NCBI GenBank assembly: GCA_028284385.1
Contig: JANQRT010000060.1
Location: 124,001-188,000, forward strand
Origin: Opitutaceae bacterium
GTDB taxonomy: Bacteria > Verrucomicrobiota > Verrucomicrobiia > Opitutales > Opitutaceae
Reading direction: 5' to 3'
DNA: 64,000 nucleotides
Position numbers and translations under genes: made by a program. The notes under the pieces were generated by a model. It made no database searches. It worked only from the letters and a program-made list of their open reading frames with translations, and was not told where the DNA came from. Below are positions 52,535 through 61,328 of the stretch, piece after piece (the stretch's first letter is position 1; every line of letters starts with the position of its first letter).

Positions 52535-53961
52535 TTAGAGGTTCGTCTGCTAGTTGCGAATTTTATATTAACTAAACCAAACCAGGCCATCTTTAAAAGA
52601 ATCCAACCATGGCTGAATCTTGAAATATTTGTATCCCCATACAGTCGGTCTTTATATCGAACGGGGATATCACGTATCTTCAAATTCAATAAACTAGAAC
52701 CGAAAAGCAGATTGAAATCCCCAAACGGATCGAAATCTCCAAACTCTGCTATGCGTTTAAGCAAGCGTTCGTAATCGCTTTTCAAGATCATTTTCGTTCC
52801 GCAAAGACTGTCCTTTAGATTTTGGTTCAGTATGAAGCTTAGTGTGATTGCGAAGAACTTGTTGCCTAGCAGATTCAGGAAACGCATGGCTTTCGACTCC
52901 ATGGGATAGACCAGGCGGCTCCCGTTGGCGAATTCGCAATTGCCCGAGCAAATGGCCTCGAAGAATTTAGGCAGATCCTCTGGGGGAGCCGTTAAATCTC
53001 CGTCCTGGATGACGAGCACATCGCCTGAAGCCATTGAAAAGCCCTTGAATACTGCATCCCACTTCCCTTTTCCCGGCTGTTGAGCGTACCTTACTTTGTG
53101 CGTTCCCTCGTAGGCTGCTACCTCTCTTTGAATGGTTTCCCACGTATCGTCGGCGCTGTTGCCTTCGATGAATATCACTTCCGTTTGCTTTCCTAAGGAG
53201 GGGATTCGATCCAAGGCGGGCTTTATGTTGCCAGACTCGTTACGGGCGGGAACAATGATTGAGCATGAAAGATCAGATGGACTGGCCAAAGGTATTCTTG
53301 GCCTTGCCGTAATGAAAATCGTAATACCGAAGTGCCGAATGAGAGGAAGGCGGGCAAGTAGACGATTCGCCAGTGGAGTCATGATCGGAATCTCGAAGGG
53401 AAGGAGCTGCTCGCTCGAGCTTACGACGACTTCCCAACCGCTGATTTCGAGGAGGTTGATAAGGTCCTGAGTTGAAAGCCAGTTGCTCGGCGGCTGTTTC
53501 ATGACCCGGCCAATGGCTTCCCCGAATCTTAATACTGGTCGCCATGGCGTATTCAAAGAAGTGATATGAAGGCGTGTGCGCGGGTGGGTCGATTCCAAGA
53601 TGGATTCAAAACACGCCTGGATGTCATCTATATACCCTAGGAGATAATCGAGTACAATGTGATCGAAAGTATCTTCAATGTTAGCTTTAAAAACATTGCT
53701 CTGCACAAAGTTGAGGTGATCGAGTTTGTATCGATTTTTGGCTTGGTCGATCATTTTTCCGCTTATGTCGACTCCTAAGCCTCTAGAAGGCTTTAGGCTG
53801 GCAAGCAAATCGCCCCGACCGCATCCCATTTCCAAAATAGAAGATCCTTGCGGAATACGTGAACCCAAAAGCTCTTGTATTTGCGAATGGAATGATCGCT
53901 GGAAATTCCTAGCCCGATGGTCATTCATCGCAATGTGATCAAAGTGTTGCTCTAGATTCAT
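52531..53961 (-). CDS. Methyltransferase fused to a DPM1-like GT2 glycosyltransferase
   Basis: 476 residues, two enzymes in one chain. Residues 1-200: class I methyltransferase, motif I SSILEMGCGRGDLLASL, then GVDISGKMI. Residues about 225-470: family GT2, CSIIVPARNESGNIKPALDRI, the GKGKWDAVFKGF block and IQDGDLTAPPEDLPKF with the metal-binding Asp. The GT2 part resembles dolichol/polyprenyl-phosphate mannose synthases and lacks C-terminal membrane helices. It would charge a polyprenyl phosphate with a sugar, the donor type used by GT-C enzymes, which flank it on both sides with 4-base overlaps. Fusion with a methyltransferase is unusual. Confidence 0.82.
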   Translation of the reverse strand: MNLEQHFDHIAMNDHRARNFQRSFHSQIQELLGSRIPQGSSILEMGCGRGDLLASLKPSRGLGVDISGKMIDQAKNRYKLDHLNFVQSNVFKANIEDTFDHIVLDYLLGYIDDIQACFESILESTHPRTRLHITSLNTPWRPVLRFGEAIGRVMKQPPSNWLSTQDLINLLEISGWEVVVSSSEQLLPFEIPIMTPLANRLLARLPLIRHFGITIFITARPRIPLASPSDLSCSIIVPARNESGNIKPALDRIPSLGKQTEVIFIEGNSADDTWETIQREVAAYEGTHKVRYAQQPGKGKWDAVFKGFSMASGDVLVIQDGDLTAPPEDLPKFFEAICSGNCEFANGSRLVYPMESKAMRFLNLLGNKFFAITLSFILNQNLKDSLCGTKMILKSDYERLLKRIAEFGDFDPFGDFNLLFGSSLLNLKIRDIPVRYKDRLYGDTNISRFSHGWILLKMAWFGLVNIKFATSRRTSK

Positions 53962-54722
53962 TGTCTTTTTTCGATGACTATCACCATTCTTAAGCCAATT
54001 ATCTTTAAGATCTTTTGAGGTAACATGGCCTCGGCCGCGAGAATAGGATTTACCAAAAAGGCCGGGACCATTGACGGTTTGGAAAACCCGCCAGTAAGGG
54101 GATAGGCGAAAAGATCCCTGTACGTAACGGATTTTATGTTTAATCCGATTCTGTCGAGTTCTCCATTGCTATAGCTTCTATGAATTTTAAATAGAGCCCA
54201 TCCGGCGCCCATATTGGCAAAGAAGCCATGGCTGTCTGATTTCGATTCGAAAGGGGGAGCTAGAGTCTCGGCATTGCATGGTTCCTCATGAAATAGTCTA
54301 TAGAAAACATTCCCCCATGGAGTAGCCGCTGGTTCACATAGAATAAGTCTACCTCCTGTCATCAAGTTTTTAGCCACGCTATTAAAAAACCTCATTGGAG
54401 TCTCTAGATGATGAAGAACGTCTATGGCAATGATGTTGGCCCAAGACTTTCTTAGTTTCTCAATGGCGTAAGCGTCTACTGTGTGATTCGAGTAGGGAGT
54501 TTGTCTAAGGTCGCTCGTTATTACTTCCGGATCGACAGACTTAATAAAGCTGCAGCCTGAGCCGATTTCAAGGGTGCTCCCATGGATTCTCTTTTCTAGC
54601 AAATCCTTAAAAAGTGACTTGTAATAAGTTTGTAGAGCCTTGGATCTTTTCCATTTCTCCGACGAACCTTCCAGCAGGGAGAGATCGTATGTATTACTTG
54701 GCTCTGAAGATCCCGTCATCAT
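53958..54722 (-). CDS. SAM-dependent methyltransferase of the glycan-locus type
   Basis: 254 residues. STLEIGSGCSFIKSV near residue 50 is motif I, TSDLRQTPYSNHTVDAYAIEKL follows, and WANIIAIDVLHHLETPMRFF is the HHL region common in methyltransferases of polysaccharide loci. GGRLILCEPAATPWG comes next. The C-terminus has a hydrophobic stretch (FLVNPILAAEAML) that may touch the membrane. Both ends overlap neighbours by 4 bases (GT-C paralogue 3 upstream, methyltransferase-GT2 downstream), so it belongs to the same operon. A sugar or lipid-linked glycan is the likely acceptor. Confidence 0.75.
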   Translation of the reverse strand: MMTGSSEPSNTYDLSLLEGSSEKWKRSKALQTYYKSLFKDLLEKRIHGSTLEIGSGCSFIKSVDPEVITSDLRQTPYSNHTVDAYAIEKLRKSWANIIAIDVLHHLETPMRFFNSVAKNLMTGGRLILCEPAATPWGNVFYRLFHEEPCNAETLAPPFESKSDSHGFFANMGAGWALFKIHRSYSNGELDRIGLNIKSVTYRDLFAYPLTGGFSKPSMVPAFLVNPILAAEAMLPQKILKIIGLRMVIVIEKRQ

Positions 54723-56548
54723 GGTAGTGAATTAAGCCAGCCTTCCTTCGACGCTTCGCTTATTGGAAACGAAAACTTGTCGTAAGGGTAAGGATCAATG
54801 GTCGGCTCATTAAAATTTATATCAAGCACTCGACTAATTCTTATATAATTAAACGGGAGAAATGAGATCTCCTTATCTGTTTCTAGTTTATAGTTCTGTG
54901 AAAGTTCCCAGCCCGGTAGAGGTTTTTTAGTGGCGGAGGAATCGTTTGGATCTATGTACAGCAGCTGTACGGCGTAAATTGCTGAGTAAGTTCCCAATCG
55001 ATTTGGGCTATGCATAGCAATTCTGTCATACCCGGCATTGGCTTGGTTAATACTGATGTTATTGATACTATGCAGCTCAAGATAGCTTTGAAATCTTGAA
55101 ATATATAAAGGATTTTCATCCTGTTTCTCTTTCTTGTCACTTACAATCCAAGAAAGATAGTCTGGAATGGCATTATTTTCCGAATACGAGCTTTTCGCGT
55201 AATTCGGAAGAGAGTTAAGTACGATTAACAGTATTGCAATCGGAGTCAGGAATTTATATTTGGAGGTGCTGACGTTTCGAAGTCCGAATGATGATGTAAT
55301 AATCATCAAGATTATAATTGGAAGTGCCAGTCGAGAGGCGACTGGATCCGTAAAGGAACTCCAAAAATATGAAAAAACTAAACCTAAATATACTAACAAG
55401 CCTAATAAAAAGAAAACCAATATAACACTTTTTGACTGTTCATTTTTTTGAGAATTTTTTCTTCCTAGAATCTTTATTAAAATATAAGCACAACTTGCTG
55501 TAGATACTATTGAAATTAATGTGTTGGTAGGATAGTTTTCACTCGAAATAAGAAAAAATTTGAAGGCTTCACCAAGGTTTTTCGGAATGTATATCAAGCT
55601 AAAAATGCCCGAGAGATTTTCGTTTTGATGCCAGTGTTCCAGTTTCGTTATGGATTCTTTTTGCACCCATACTGCAGGTACTAAGAGAATTGGAATGAGT
55701 GATTGCGCATATTGCGTATAAATTTTCCCGTTTCGAAAAGATACGAAAATCGATGTTGCAGCTACTGGAAGAATATAAATAAACGACTCGTATCGCGTGT
55801 TGGCGACGGCGGCGGCTAGCAGAAAAAGCAGTGTTTGTTTTTCTTTGGAGGGGGATTTTGCAAACTCTATGGCCACTAGGAAAATAGCGAGGATCAATGT
55901 AGAATTGAGCATATCAAATCCCCCTCCATTCGAATTAGCTGCTATTAAAGGAGATGAAATGCATAACGCTATGGAAATATATCCCGCCTTTCGGTCTGCT
56001 ATTTTTCTCGTTGTAGAGTAAATTAATAGGAGAAAGGCGAAAGTGATAAATCCATTTAAATAGAATGCATTGACGATACGGTAGCCAAACAGATCGTGAA
56101 CATTGGCCAGGAGGGTGGGGAACATAGCCGGTCGCTTATCGAGAGTCGATACCGAAGCATGGTCTACTGAATGGAGCGACGATCCTGTGGCAACGGCCTC
56201 GCGAGATTCGTGTATGTTTAAAGCGATATTCGATAAAAGCGGTTCATCGAAATATATTTTAAAGCCAGCTTCATCTCTTGTATACAAGAAGAGTGTTCCT
56301 GCGAAAATAGCTAATAGCAGTGGCCAGTTTCTCCTCCATAATTCAGATCCGACTAGTTTTTTGTGGTATAGTGAGACTAGCCAAACTAATGTGCAGATAA
56401 TGATCAGTTGAGCGGCCCAATAAGAGAAAAGGGAAATGGCGTTTTGAATTATCTCGCTATGCGATAGAAGAAACGCTGCTACAATTGATACTATTGCCGA
56501 GCTTGCAAATAGAATAGCCTGAAGTCGTTGCTTAACTGATATTTCCAT
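54719..56548 (-). CDS. GT-C-type membrane protein, paralogue 3 of 3
   Basis: 609 residues, first gene of the operon. It has the paralogue signature: FDEPLLSNIALNIHESR after the third helix, KRPAMFPTLLANVHDLFG, YRIVNAFYLNGF, AVANTRYESFIYILP and the ending GWLNSLP. About 11 membrane helices are predicted before a C-terminal extracytoplasmic part. The ATG at 56548 is 168 bases from the pilin-like gene stop, with a terminator between them, so the operon may have its own promoter or run on read-through. This gene is the most AT-rich of the three. Confidence 0.7.
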   Translation of the reverse strand: MEISVKQRLQAILFASSAIVSIVAAFLLSHSEIIQNAISLFSYWAAQLIIICTLVWLVSLYHKKLVGSELWRRNWPLLLAIFAGTLFLYTRDEAGFKIYFDEPLLSNIALNIHESREAVATGSSLHSVDHASVSTLDKRPAMFPTLLANVHDLFGYRIVNAFYLNGFITFAFLLLIYSTTRKIADRKAGYISIALCISSPLIAANSNGGGFDMLNSTLILAIFLVAIEFAKSPSKEKQTLLFLLAAAVANTRYESFIYILPVAATSIFVSFRNGKIYTQYAQSLIPILLVPAVWVQKESITKLEHWHQNENLSGIFSLIYIPKNLGEAFKFFLISSENYPTNTLISIVSTASCAYILIKILGRKNSQKNEQSKSVILVFFLLGLLVYLGLVFSYFWSSFTDPVASRLALPIIILMIITSSFGLRNVSTSKYKFLTPIAILLIVLNSLPNYAKSSYSENNAIPDYLSWIVSDKKEKQDENPLYISRFQSYLELHSINNISINQANAGYDRIAMHSPNRLGTYSAIYAVQLLYIDPNDSSATKKPLPGWELSQNYKLETDKEISFLPFNYIRISRVLDINFNEPTIDPYPYDKFSFPISEASKEGWLNSLP

Positions 56549-56642
56549 GTTGGTGGGATGGAATTATGGAAATGTATTTTGTTAGTGTGCGAGAAGGTAC
56601 TCTAATAGTCAACGATGGTATAGAGCATAACTAAATGAAAAT

Positions 56643-56669
56643 AAAAAGCCATGCCTGACGGCATGGCTT
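56643..56669 (-). terminator. Terminator after the pilin-like gene
   Basis: A 10-bp perfect stem AAGCCATGCC/GGCATGGCTT with a four-base loop, followed on the minus strand by TTTAT. It lies 48 bases after the pilin stop and before the GT-C operon, so it likely attenuates rather than joins the two. Confidence 0.85.
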
Positions 56670-56716
56670 GGAAAATTGTAAATTCTCTTTGTAGAGAATC
56701 AGGTAGTAACGTTAGC

Positions 56717-57115
56717 TTAGTTTCCTAAGCGTTGACCTTCGTCATTGAAGCTAACAGCAGTACCGCTATTGACCAAGGCATGGCTCATGTTGAAAGAAGC
56801 GCCTGCTGAGATGGTCGCAGGAACTGCAGTGTAGTCTCTGCTGATTTGTTCAACATAATCCGTGATGGCGCCGCTGAGATCACCTGATGCGGCAACATAC
56901 GCTAGACCAGTTAGCTGGCTCTGACCTGTTTCCAGGAAGTACTGCTGAGCAGCAGAACCGAGCTGACGGGCGTCGTTGTCCATACGGCTGGTCAACGAGT
57001 TACCACGAACCTGCTGGAAGGCTGGGATAGCCATTGCAGCCAAAAGGCCGATGATGACTACTACGATCATGATTTCTACCAAAGTGAAACCCTTTTTCGA
57101 TGTGTTTTTATGCAT
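56717..57115 (-). CDS. Type IV pilin-like / pseudopilin protein
   Basis: 132 residues. [27 protein letters not shown] is the prepilin motif: cleavage is expected between Gly 9 and Phe 10, with Glu at +5 and a hydrophobic N-terminal helix. The remaining 95 residues are a small alpha/beta head rich in Ala, Ser and Thr, with no cysteine pair, smaller than most major pilins. AGGA precedes the ATG at a good distance (AGGAATAATAAATG). It is followed by a terminator and then the GT-C/methyltransferase operon, so it is the candidate target of that locus. A type II secretion pseudopilin remains possible. Confidence 0.85.
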   Translation of the reverse strand: MHKNTSKKGFTLVEIMIVVVIIGLLAAMAIPAFQQVRGNSLTSRMDNDARQLGSAAQQYFLETGQSQLTGLAYVAASGDLSGAITDYVEQISRDYTAVPATISAGASFNMSHALVNSGTAVSFNDEGQRLGN

Positions 57116-57348
57116 TTATTATTCCTATTGTTGATGTTCAGGTATAACAGATAAGGTTTATTCGATTGGTAGAACGACGTTGCCTTAGAGGGCTTTAGCG
57201 CTCGGTTTGTGTTTTTGGTCAAGTAACTGTAAAATCAGCTTCTTCGTGATTTTTTCAGACATTTGTTCCAAAATGCATTGATTAGCTTAACTGCTTTCAC
57301 ATGGGATTTATTGGAACTATGCGGCTTAGGGTACGCTGCTTTACGAAC

Positions 57349-58323
57349 ATGCGACGACGTCTTTACACTTTACTTACAGTTTCACTTATTCTGTCGACGA
57401 GCTGCCTTTCGGCTGTTGCGACGACACAAAACGTCCATCTGCTATTTAAGAATGGCGATAGGCTGAGCGGGATATTGATTGAGGAGGGCTCAGACCTTAT
57501 CCAGATCGATTCCGAATTTCTGGGCAAGCTGAGCGTAAAGCGAGGCAGTCTTAAGAAGATCGAGAAACCCGGTGAAGCTACTCAGGCCAAGCAGACTGAG
57601 CCTGAAAATCCCAGCGCTATTCCGCCCGCTCCTTCCAAACCGCGTCCTATTCGCTCGCTGTTTCAGGCTCTGACCTTTGACGATTGGAAAAAGCGATTGG
57701 AGTTTGGCATGACCACTCAATCGGGTCGAAGAGACAAAACGGATTTTTCTTTTCGCCTGAATATGCAGAGGCGGTTTGAAAAGAACCAATATCGATTTCA
57801 GTCACGTTACCTCTACGGCAAGAACAGGGGCGAGAAGTCGACCGATAAACAGAATGCCAGTTTTCTTTGGCGTCGTGACATTGCCCCCGGAGTTTTCTAC
57901 CAGACGGACACCTTATACAGTGTCGACGAGATCAAAGAGATCGATCTCAACCTGGAGCAGCGACTTGGTCTGGGCTATCGTTTTGTTGACACTGAGAAGT
58001 TCAAGCTATCGACAGGAGCGGGCACTGGTGGTCGGTTGAGGACTGACCGGAATATGAGTAACGCCTTCGAATACCTGTTCGATGTATTTGAGGATATCGA
58101 TTATCGCGTCAGCAAACGATTGCGACTCACGCAGGACTTTAGAATCGCTCTTCCGCTTTCGGAAACCGACCAGTATCTCATTGATTTTCGCGCAGCTATG
58201 GTTACCGACATTACCGAGTCTCTTGATTTGTCGGTGCGCTATCAGCTTGAGTACGACAATTCTCTATCGCGCGACCGGCGAGAGGATCAGAGGCTTATAA
58301 GCGCAATTGGGTATTCCTTCTAA
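57349..58323 (+). CDS. DUF481-type outer membrane beta-barrel protein
   Basis: About 324 residues from the ATG at 57349, which starts a signal peptide (MRRRLYTLLTVSLILSTSCLSAVA); ATGs at 57301 and 57319 add residues before it. A small N-terminal domain (VHLLFKNGDRLSGILIEEGSDLIQI) precedes a Pro/Glu-rich linker and a C-terminal barrel of alternating strands with aromatic girdle residues (YRFQSRYLYGKNRG, RLGLGYRFVDTEKFKLSTGAG) ending in ISAIGYSF, the terminal-Phe signature of outer membrane proteins. The layout is that of DUF481 proteins (salt- or stress-linked in some bacteria). It is divergent from the pilin-like gene. Confidence 0.8.
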   Translation: MRRRLYTLLTVSLILSTSCLSAVATTQNVHLLFKNGDRLSGILIEEGSDLIQIDSEFLGKLSVKRGSLKKIEKPGEATQAKQTEPENPSAIPPAPSKPRPIRSLFQALTFDDWKKRLEFGMTTQSGRRDKTDFSFRLNMQRRFEKNQYRFQSRYLYGKNRGEKSTDKQNASFLWRRDIAPGVFYQTDTLYSVDEIKEIDLNLEQRLGLGYRFVDTEKFKLSTGAGTGGRLRTDRNMSNAFEYLFDVFEDIDYRVSKRLRLTQDFRIALPLSETDQYLIDFRAAMVTDITESLDLSVRYQLEYDNSLSRDRREDQRLISAIGYSF

Positions 58324-58339
58324 TCCGAAACTCTGGATC

Positions 58340-58738
58340 CTAGGCGCTCTTGCTCGGCTGGTCTTGAAATATTTCTTCTCTCTCGATCGAAAACGCGTCT
58401 TTCCAAAGCGTCTCTAGATTATAAGTCTCTCGCTTTTCAGGCGTGAAAATGTGGATCATCACGTCGAATGCGTCGACTACGGACCAACCGGTGTCTGGAT
58501 TGTCGTCAACTCCGACTATTTTCACGTTTTGGGCCTTCAGGGCTTTGTCGAGCTCCCGTTTTAGAGCCCGTAGATGAGGGTCGGAATTCGCCGAGGCTAA
58601 GAAAAGGAAGTCCGTGATCGAAGATTGTTCGCTTATATCCAAAACTTGGATGTCGTCTGCCTTTGTGTCCTCTAGAGCTTCCCAGCATATGCCGAGAACA
58701 TGTCTGCTTTCTGATGTGAGCGACCGCCTTTCTGCCAT
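58340..58738 (-). CDS. rsfS: Ribosomal silencing factor RsfS
   Basis: About 132 residues from the ATG at 58738, two bases after the nadD stop; a TTG two codons earlier is less likely. DIQVLDISEQSSITDFLFLASANSDPHLRAL and GWSVVDAFDVMIHIFTPEKRETYNLETLW are the conserved core of RsfS (DUF143/Iojap), which binds ribosomal protein uL14 and blocks joining of subunits in starvation. It sits directly after nadD, its commonest neighbour in bacteria, and converges with the DUF481 gene. Confidence 0.93.
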   Translation of the reverse strand: MAERRSLTSESRHVLGICWEALEDTKADDIQVLDISEQSSITDFLFLASANSDPHLRALKRELDKALKAQNVKIVGVDDNPDTGWSVVDAFDVMIHIFTPEKRETYNLETLWKDAFSIEREEIFQDQPSKSA

Positions 58739-58740
58739 AT

Positions 58741-59343
58741 TCAAATTCCCTCTGCCATATATGTTCCCTTGGTCTTGATGTATTCTAGAACTAGGTGTGG
58801 CAAGAAGTACTTCACTGGTAAGCCTTTTTTTAGCCGCGTTCTGATTTCCGAGGAGCTGATATCCATCTTATGCCCGGCGAGAAAATGCATCTTAAGATTC
58901 TCGATGGAAGCAAATGCTCCCGAACCGTTTCCGTTTCGATCCAGACAGATGAATTCCACGCTTTTAGCGATTTTTGCTATGTCCCGCCATTGGTCCAGCA
59001 GTCGAGCTTGATCGGCGCCTAGAATCCAGAAAAGTCGACTTTTCGGATGTGCTCTTGATAGTTGGCCGATTGTATCTATCGCGAAGCTTTGGCCTCCTCG
59101 ATCGATTTCGATAGAGCTTACTTCAAAGTGATCTTCTCCTTCAATAGCGAGGCGCGTCATTTCAAGACGAGATGCTGCTGAGGCTTCCGTCCGTTGTTTT
59201 TTAAGCGGAGATTGGGCCGCTGGGATGAGTAAAACTCTGTCCAACTTGAAAGTTTCCAAGGCGTCTTGAGCGATGATAAGGTGGCCATTGTGAATGGGGT
59301 CAAAGCTGCCTCCCAAAATCCCTATCCTGGATAGGTCGTTCAT
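58741..59343 (-). CDS. nadD: Nicotinate-nucleotide adenylyltransferase
   Basis: 200 residues. GILGGSFDPIHNGHLIIAQ carries the GSFDP and HxGH motifs of the nucleotidyltransferase family; ILGADQARLLDQWRDI and the closing SSSEIRTRLKKG (ISSTxIR-like) are those of NadD. It makes nicotinate adenine dinucleotide from the mononucleotide and ATP in NAD synthesis. The ATG at 59343 follows the sigma-factor stop by 16 bases, so the sigma gene, nadD and rsfS form one operon, an unusual addition to the common nadD-rsfS pair. Confidence 0.93.
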   Translation of the reverse strand: MNDLSRIGILGGSFDPIHNGHLIIAQDALETFKLDRVLLIPAAQSPLKKQRTEASAASRLEMTRLAIEGEDHFEVSSIEIDRGGQSFAIDTIGQLSRAHPKSRLFWILGADQARLLDQWRDIAKIAKSVEFICLDRNGNGSGAFASIENLKMHFLAGHKMDISSSEIRTRLKKGLPVKYFLPHLVLEYIKTKGTYMAEGI

Positions 59344-59359
59344 AGGATCTTGGGCAAAA

Positions 59360-60475
59360 TTATGCGAACTCCTCTTTGACGTGGCCGATCATGTGTGCCA
59401 AAGCCGAGAGAGCTCTTTCTTCCCTTCTCGAGACCTGCTGTCTTGAAATTCCAATTATTTTAGAGATTTCCTGCAGCGTATCTTTTGCCTCCTGGTTGAA
59501 GACGCCGAACCTTAAGGCAAGCACTTCCCTTTGTTTGCTCGTGAGAGATTTCGAAGCGAACTCGATCAACGTTTTTATGTCTTCCGCGAGTGCGGATTGA
59601 AATGGGTTTTCCGATGTCTCGTCTATGCATTCAAATGGAATGTCGTCTACGTGTTTTGCATGAACTCGATCCTCCGTTCTCCTGCTTTGCAGGTTTAAGA
59701 TCGCCAGGGTCGTTGTCCTCTTTTCGCTTTTCGCTTGATCGATGGTTCCTTGCCATCGAGACGCTTCCTCGATTGCATTTATGGGAGCTGAGAATGTGAA
59801 ACCTGTTTTCATCAGGAAATTCCGCATGCGTCTCTCTGCTCGCTTTGCTGCGTATCCAGTGAAGTTTTTTTCCGGTTCCGTCCTGTCAATTGCCTGTAGG
59901 AGTCCAAGGAAACCCTCTTGTTCGCAGTCTTTGACATGGCATTCGCGATACGAAATGCGATTGGCAAGATGTTCGACTAATCCTTTGTATCCATAAAACA
60001 AAGTTGTCTGAGCGAGCTTGTATTCATGGTAATGCTTGGCCAATCGCAATTTGAAGTCCCTTCGCAAGTTTTCCTTTTCCAAATGCTTAGAATGACTCCC
60101 GCTTGAGCGTGGCTTCGTCTTGATACTCCAGACTCGCACTAGCTTGGCAAAGGCCCTGCCTCCTCCGATCTTCTTATTCTCGAGCAGATTCTCTAACAAC
60201 GTTTTCTTTGATTCGATGGGAAGCGAGAGAATGGCGTGAATGAAACCTATCCCTTGTCTCTGGCCAGGCAGTCTCAGATCCTTAAGCAAGTCTGGGATTG
60301 CGTCCTGCCAGCCTGGCAGGGAGATCGATTTATCTAGCTTCTCTCGAAACTGGCTTACAATGACAGCCGAGGCTTCGGATTCCTCCCTCCGCAGATGACT
60401 GTTGGCCGGATTCAACGTCCGGAAATCGGTTTCCGAATCGAGAGATTGCGGTATAGGTTTCTGACGTTTGCCCAT
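59360..60475 (-). CDS. Divergent sigma-70 family factor with novel N-terminus
   Basis: 371 residues. Region 2 (about 165-235) is recognisable: LVEHLANRI, DCEQEGFLGLLQAIDR, then NFTGYAAKRAERRMRNFLM, with KR where primary factors have the paired tryptophans used for -10 melting. Region 4 (about 305-365) is clear: SLTSKQREVLALRFGVF, LQEISKIIGISRQQVSRREERALSAL, a helix-turn-helix. Region 3 is short or absent, and the first 150 residues match no sigma region: charged and helical, with a Pro/Gln-rich start. It heads the operon with nadD and rsfS and lies next to tRNA-Leu on the opposite strand. Promoter specificity is unknown. Confidence 0.75.
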   Translation of the reverse strand: MGKRQKPIPQSLDSETDFRTLNPANSHLRREESEASAVIVSQFREKLDKSISLPGWQDAIPDLLKDLRLPGQRQGIGFIHAILSLPIESKKTLLENLLENKKIGGGRAFAKLVRVWSIKTKPRSSGSHSKHLEKENLRRDFKLRLAKHYHEYKLAQTTLFYGYKGLVEHLANRISYRECHVKDCEQEGFLGLLQAIDRTEPEKNFTGYAAKRAERRMRNFLMKTGFTFSAPINAIEEASRWQGTIDQAKSEKRTTTLAILNLQSRRTEDRVHAKHVDDIPFECIDETSENPFQSALAEDIKTLIEFASKSLTSKQREVLALRFGVFNQEAKDTLQEISKIIGISRQQVSRREERALSALAHMIGHVKEEFA

Positions 60476-60612
60476 TGGACTTCTAGCTACAACTTCCTGA
60501 ATATTCGGCGGAGTGAGTTTATCAAGTCTGGTGTCGCCTTCTTTTTGGAACGAAAATGATTAGGGAGCTTGTTTTTCTAAGCGATTTTTGCTGGCATTCG
60601 CCCTCATTGCCT

Positions 60613-60701
60613 GCCCAGGTGGCGGAATTGGTAGACGCAGCGGACTTAAAATCCGCTGACCTGTAAGGGTCGTGCGGGTTCAAGTCCCGCCCTGGGCACC
60701 A
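60613..60701 (+). tRNA. tRNA-Leu (anticodon TAA)
   Basis: 89 bases with encoded CCA. Acceptor arms GCCCAGG and CCTGGGC pair fully, discriminator A, then CCA. The anticodon stem GCGGA/TCCGC holds the loop CTTAAAA with anticodon TAA. A long variable arm and the T-loop GTTCAAGTC are typical of class II leucine tRNAs. It stands alone, and an AT-richer segment with regulator-like small genes begins right after it. Confidence 0.97.
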
Positions 60702-60832
60702 ACGACTTACAAAAGTTTTGAAGATAAAATTTAAGGAGAAAATTTAGGTATTTGGCCATTTTTTGGCCACTTTTCTCGTGTGGTATTGATGGCTTTTCTG
60801 TGGACAATGATGACTGTGTTTACAGGTATTTC

Positions 60833-61075
60833 ATGATGCAGTCCACGCCTACTTCAAATGAAGAACTCACTTCTGATCAAACGATTCGGAATTTGAAGCT
60901 TCGTATTGATCAATTGGAGTTAAAGCTTAATGACACAGTTGACCTGTTGCATATCTGGAAAAGCCACGCCTACACCTATCGCCTGAAGCTTGAAACACTC
61001 GGTGTTGATATTGGGAATACCGACGAACAAGTGATGATCGACTTTTTGAATACCCGTTCGGTTGGCAGTTCTTGA
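60833..61075 (+). CDS. Small coiled-coil protein of unknown function
   Basis: About 80 residues from the ATG at 60833 (a second ATG follows immediately). NLKLRIDQLELKLNDTVDLLHIWKSHAYTYRLKLETL is heptad-like and should form a coiled coil. No signal and no recognised domain. It is the first gene after tRNA-Leu and converges with the AlpA-like HTH gene, stops 4 bases apart. Small genes like this are common at island ends. Function unknown. Confidence 0.5.
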   Translation: MMQSTPTSNEELTSDQTIRNLKLRIDQLELKLNDTVDLLHIWKSHAYTYRLKLETLGVDIGNTDEQVMIDFLNTRSVGSS

Positions 61076-61079
61076 AAAA

Positions 61080-61274
61080 TTAAGTGCTCGATTGAATGTA
61101 TTCTATGAGTTCAGCAAGATTTAATCTTACTGATCCTCTGATGTAGTACTTTGTAAACTGGTTTGTCTCAGCAAGAATTCGATCCAACGTCCGAGTTGAA
61201 ATCGCTAGCATCTCGGCGGCATCACGTCTCGTGACCAGCTGTATTGGCCTTAGAGTTTTCTCTGCGGAATTCAC
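61080..61274 (-). CDS. AlpA/excisionase-like helix-turn-helix protein
   Basis: 64 residues from a GTG. LVTRRDAAEMLAISTRTLDRILAE is a winged helix-turn-helix of the MerR/excisionase (HTH_17, AlpA) type, followed by the wing TKYYIRGSVRLNLAELIEYI. Such single-domain proteins control excision or transcription in integrated elements, but chromosomal copies also exist. It lies 380 bases past tRNA-Leu. No integrase is visible in the window. It may act in excision or as a local regulator. Confidence 0.7.
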   Translation of the reverse strand: MNSAEKTLRPIQLVTRRDAAEMLAISTRTLDRILAETNQFTKYYIRGSVRLNLAELIEYIQSST

Positions 61275-61328
61275 GTCGCATTTGTAGCGACATGAATTGC
61301 CAATTCGTTTCAGGTCATTGAAATGAAA

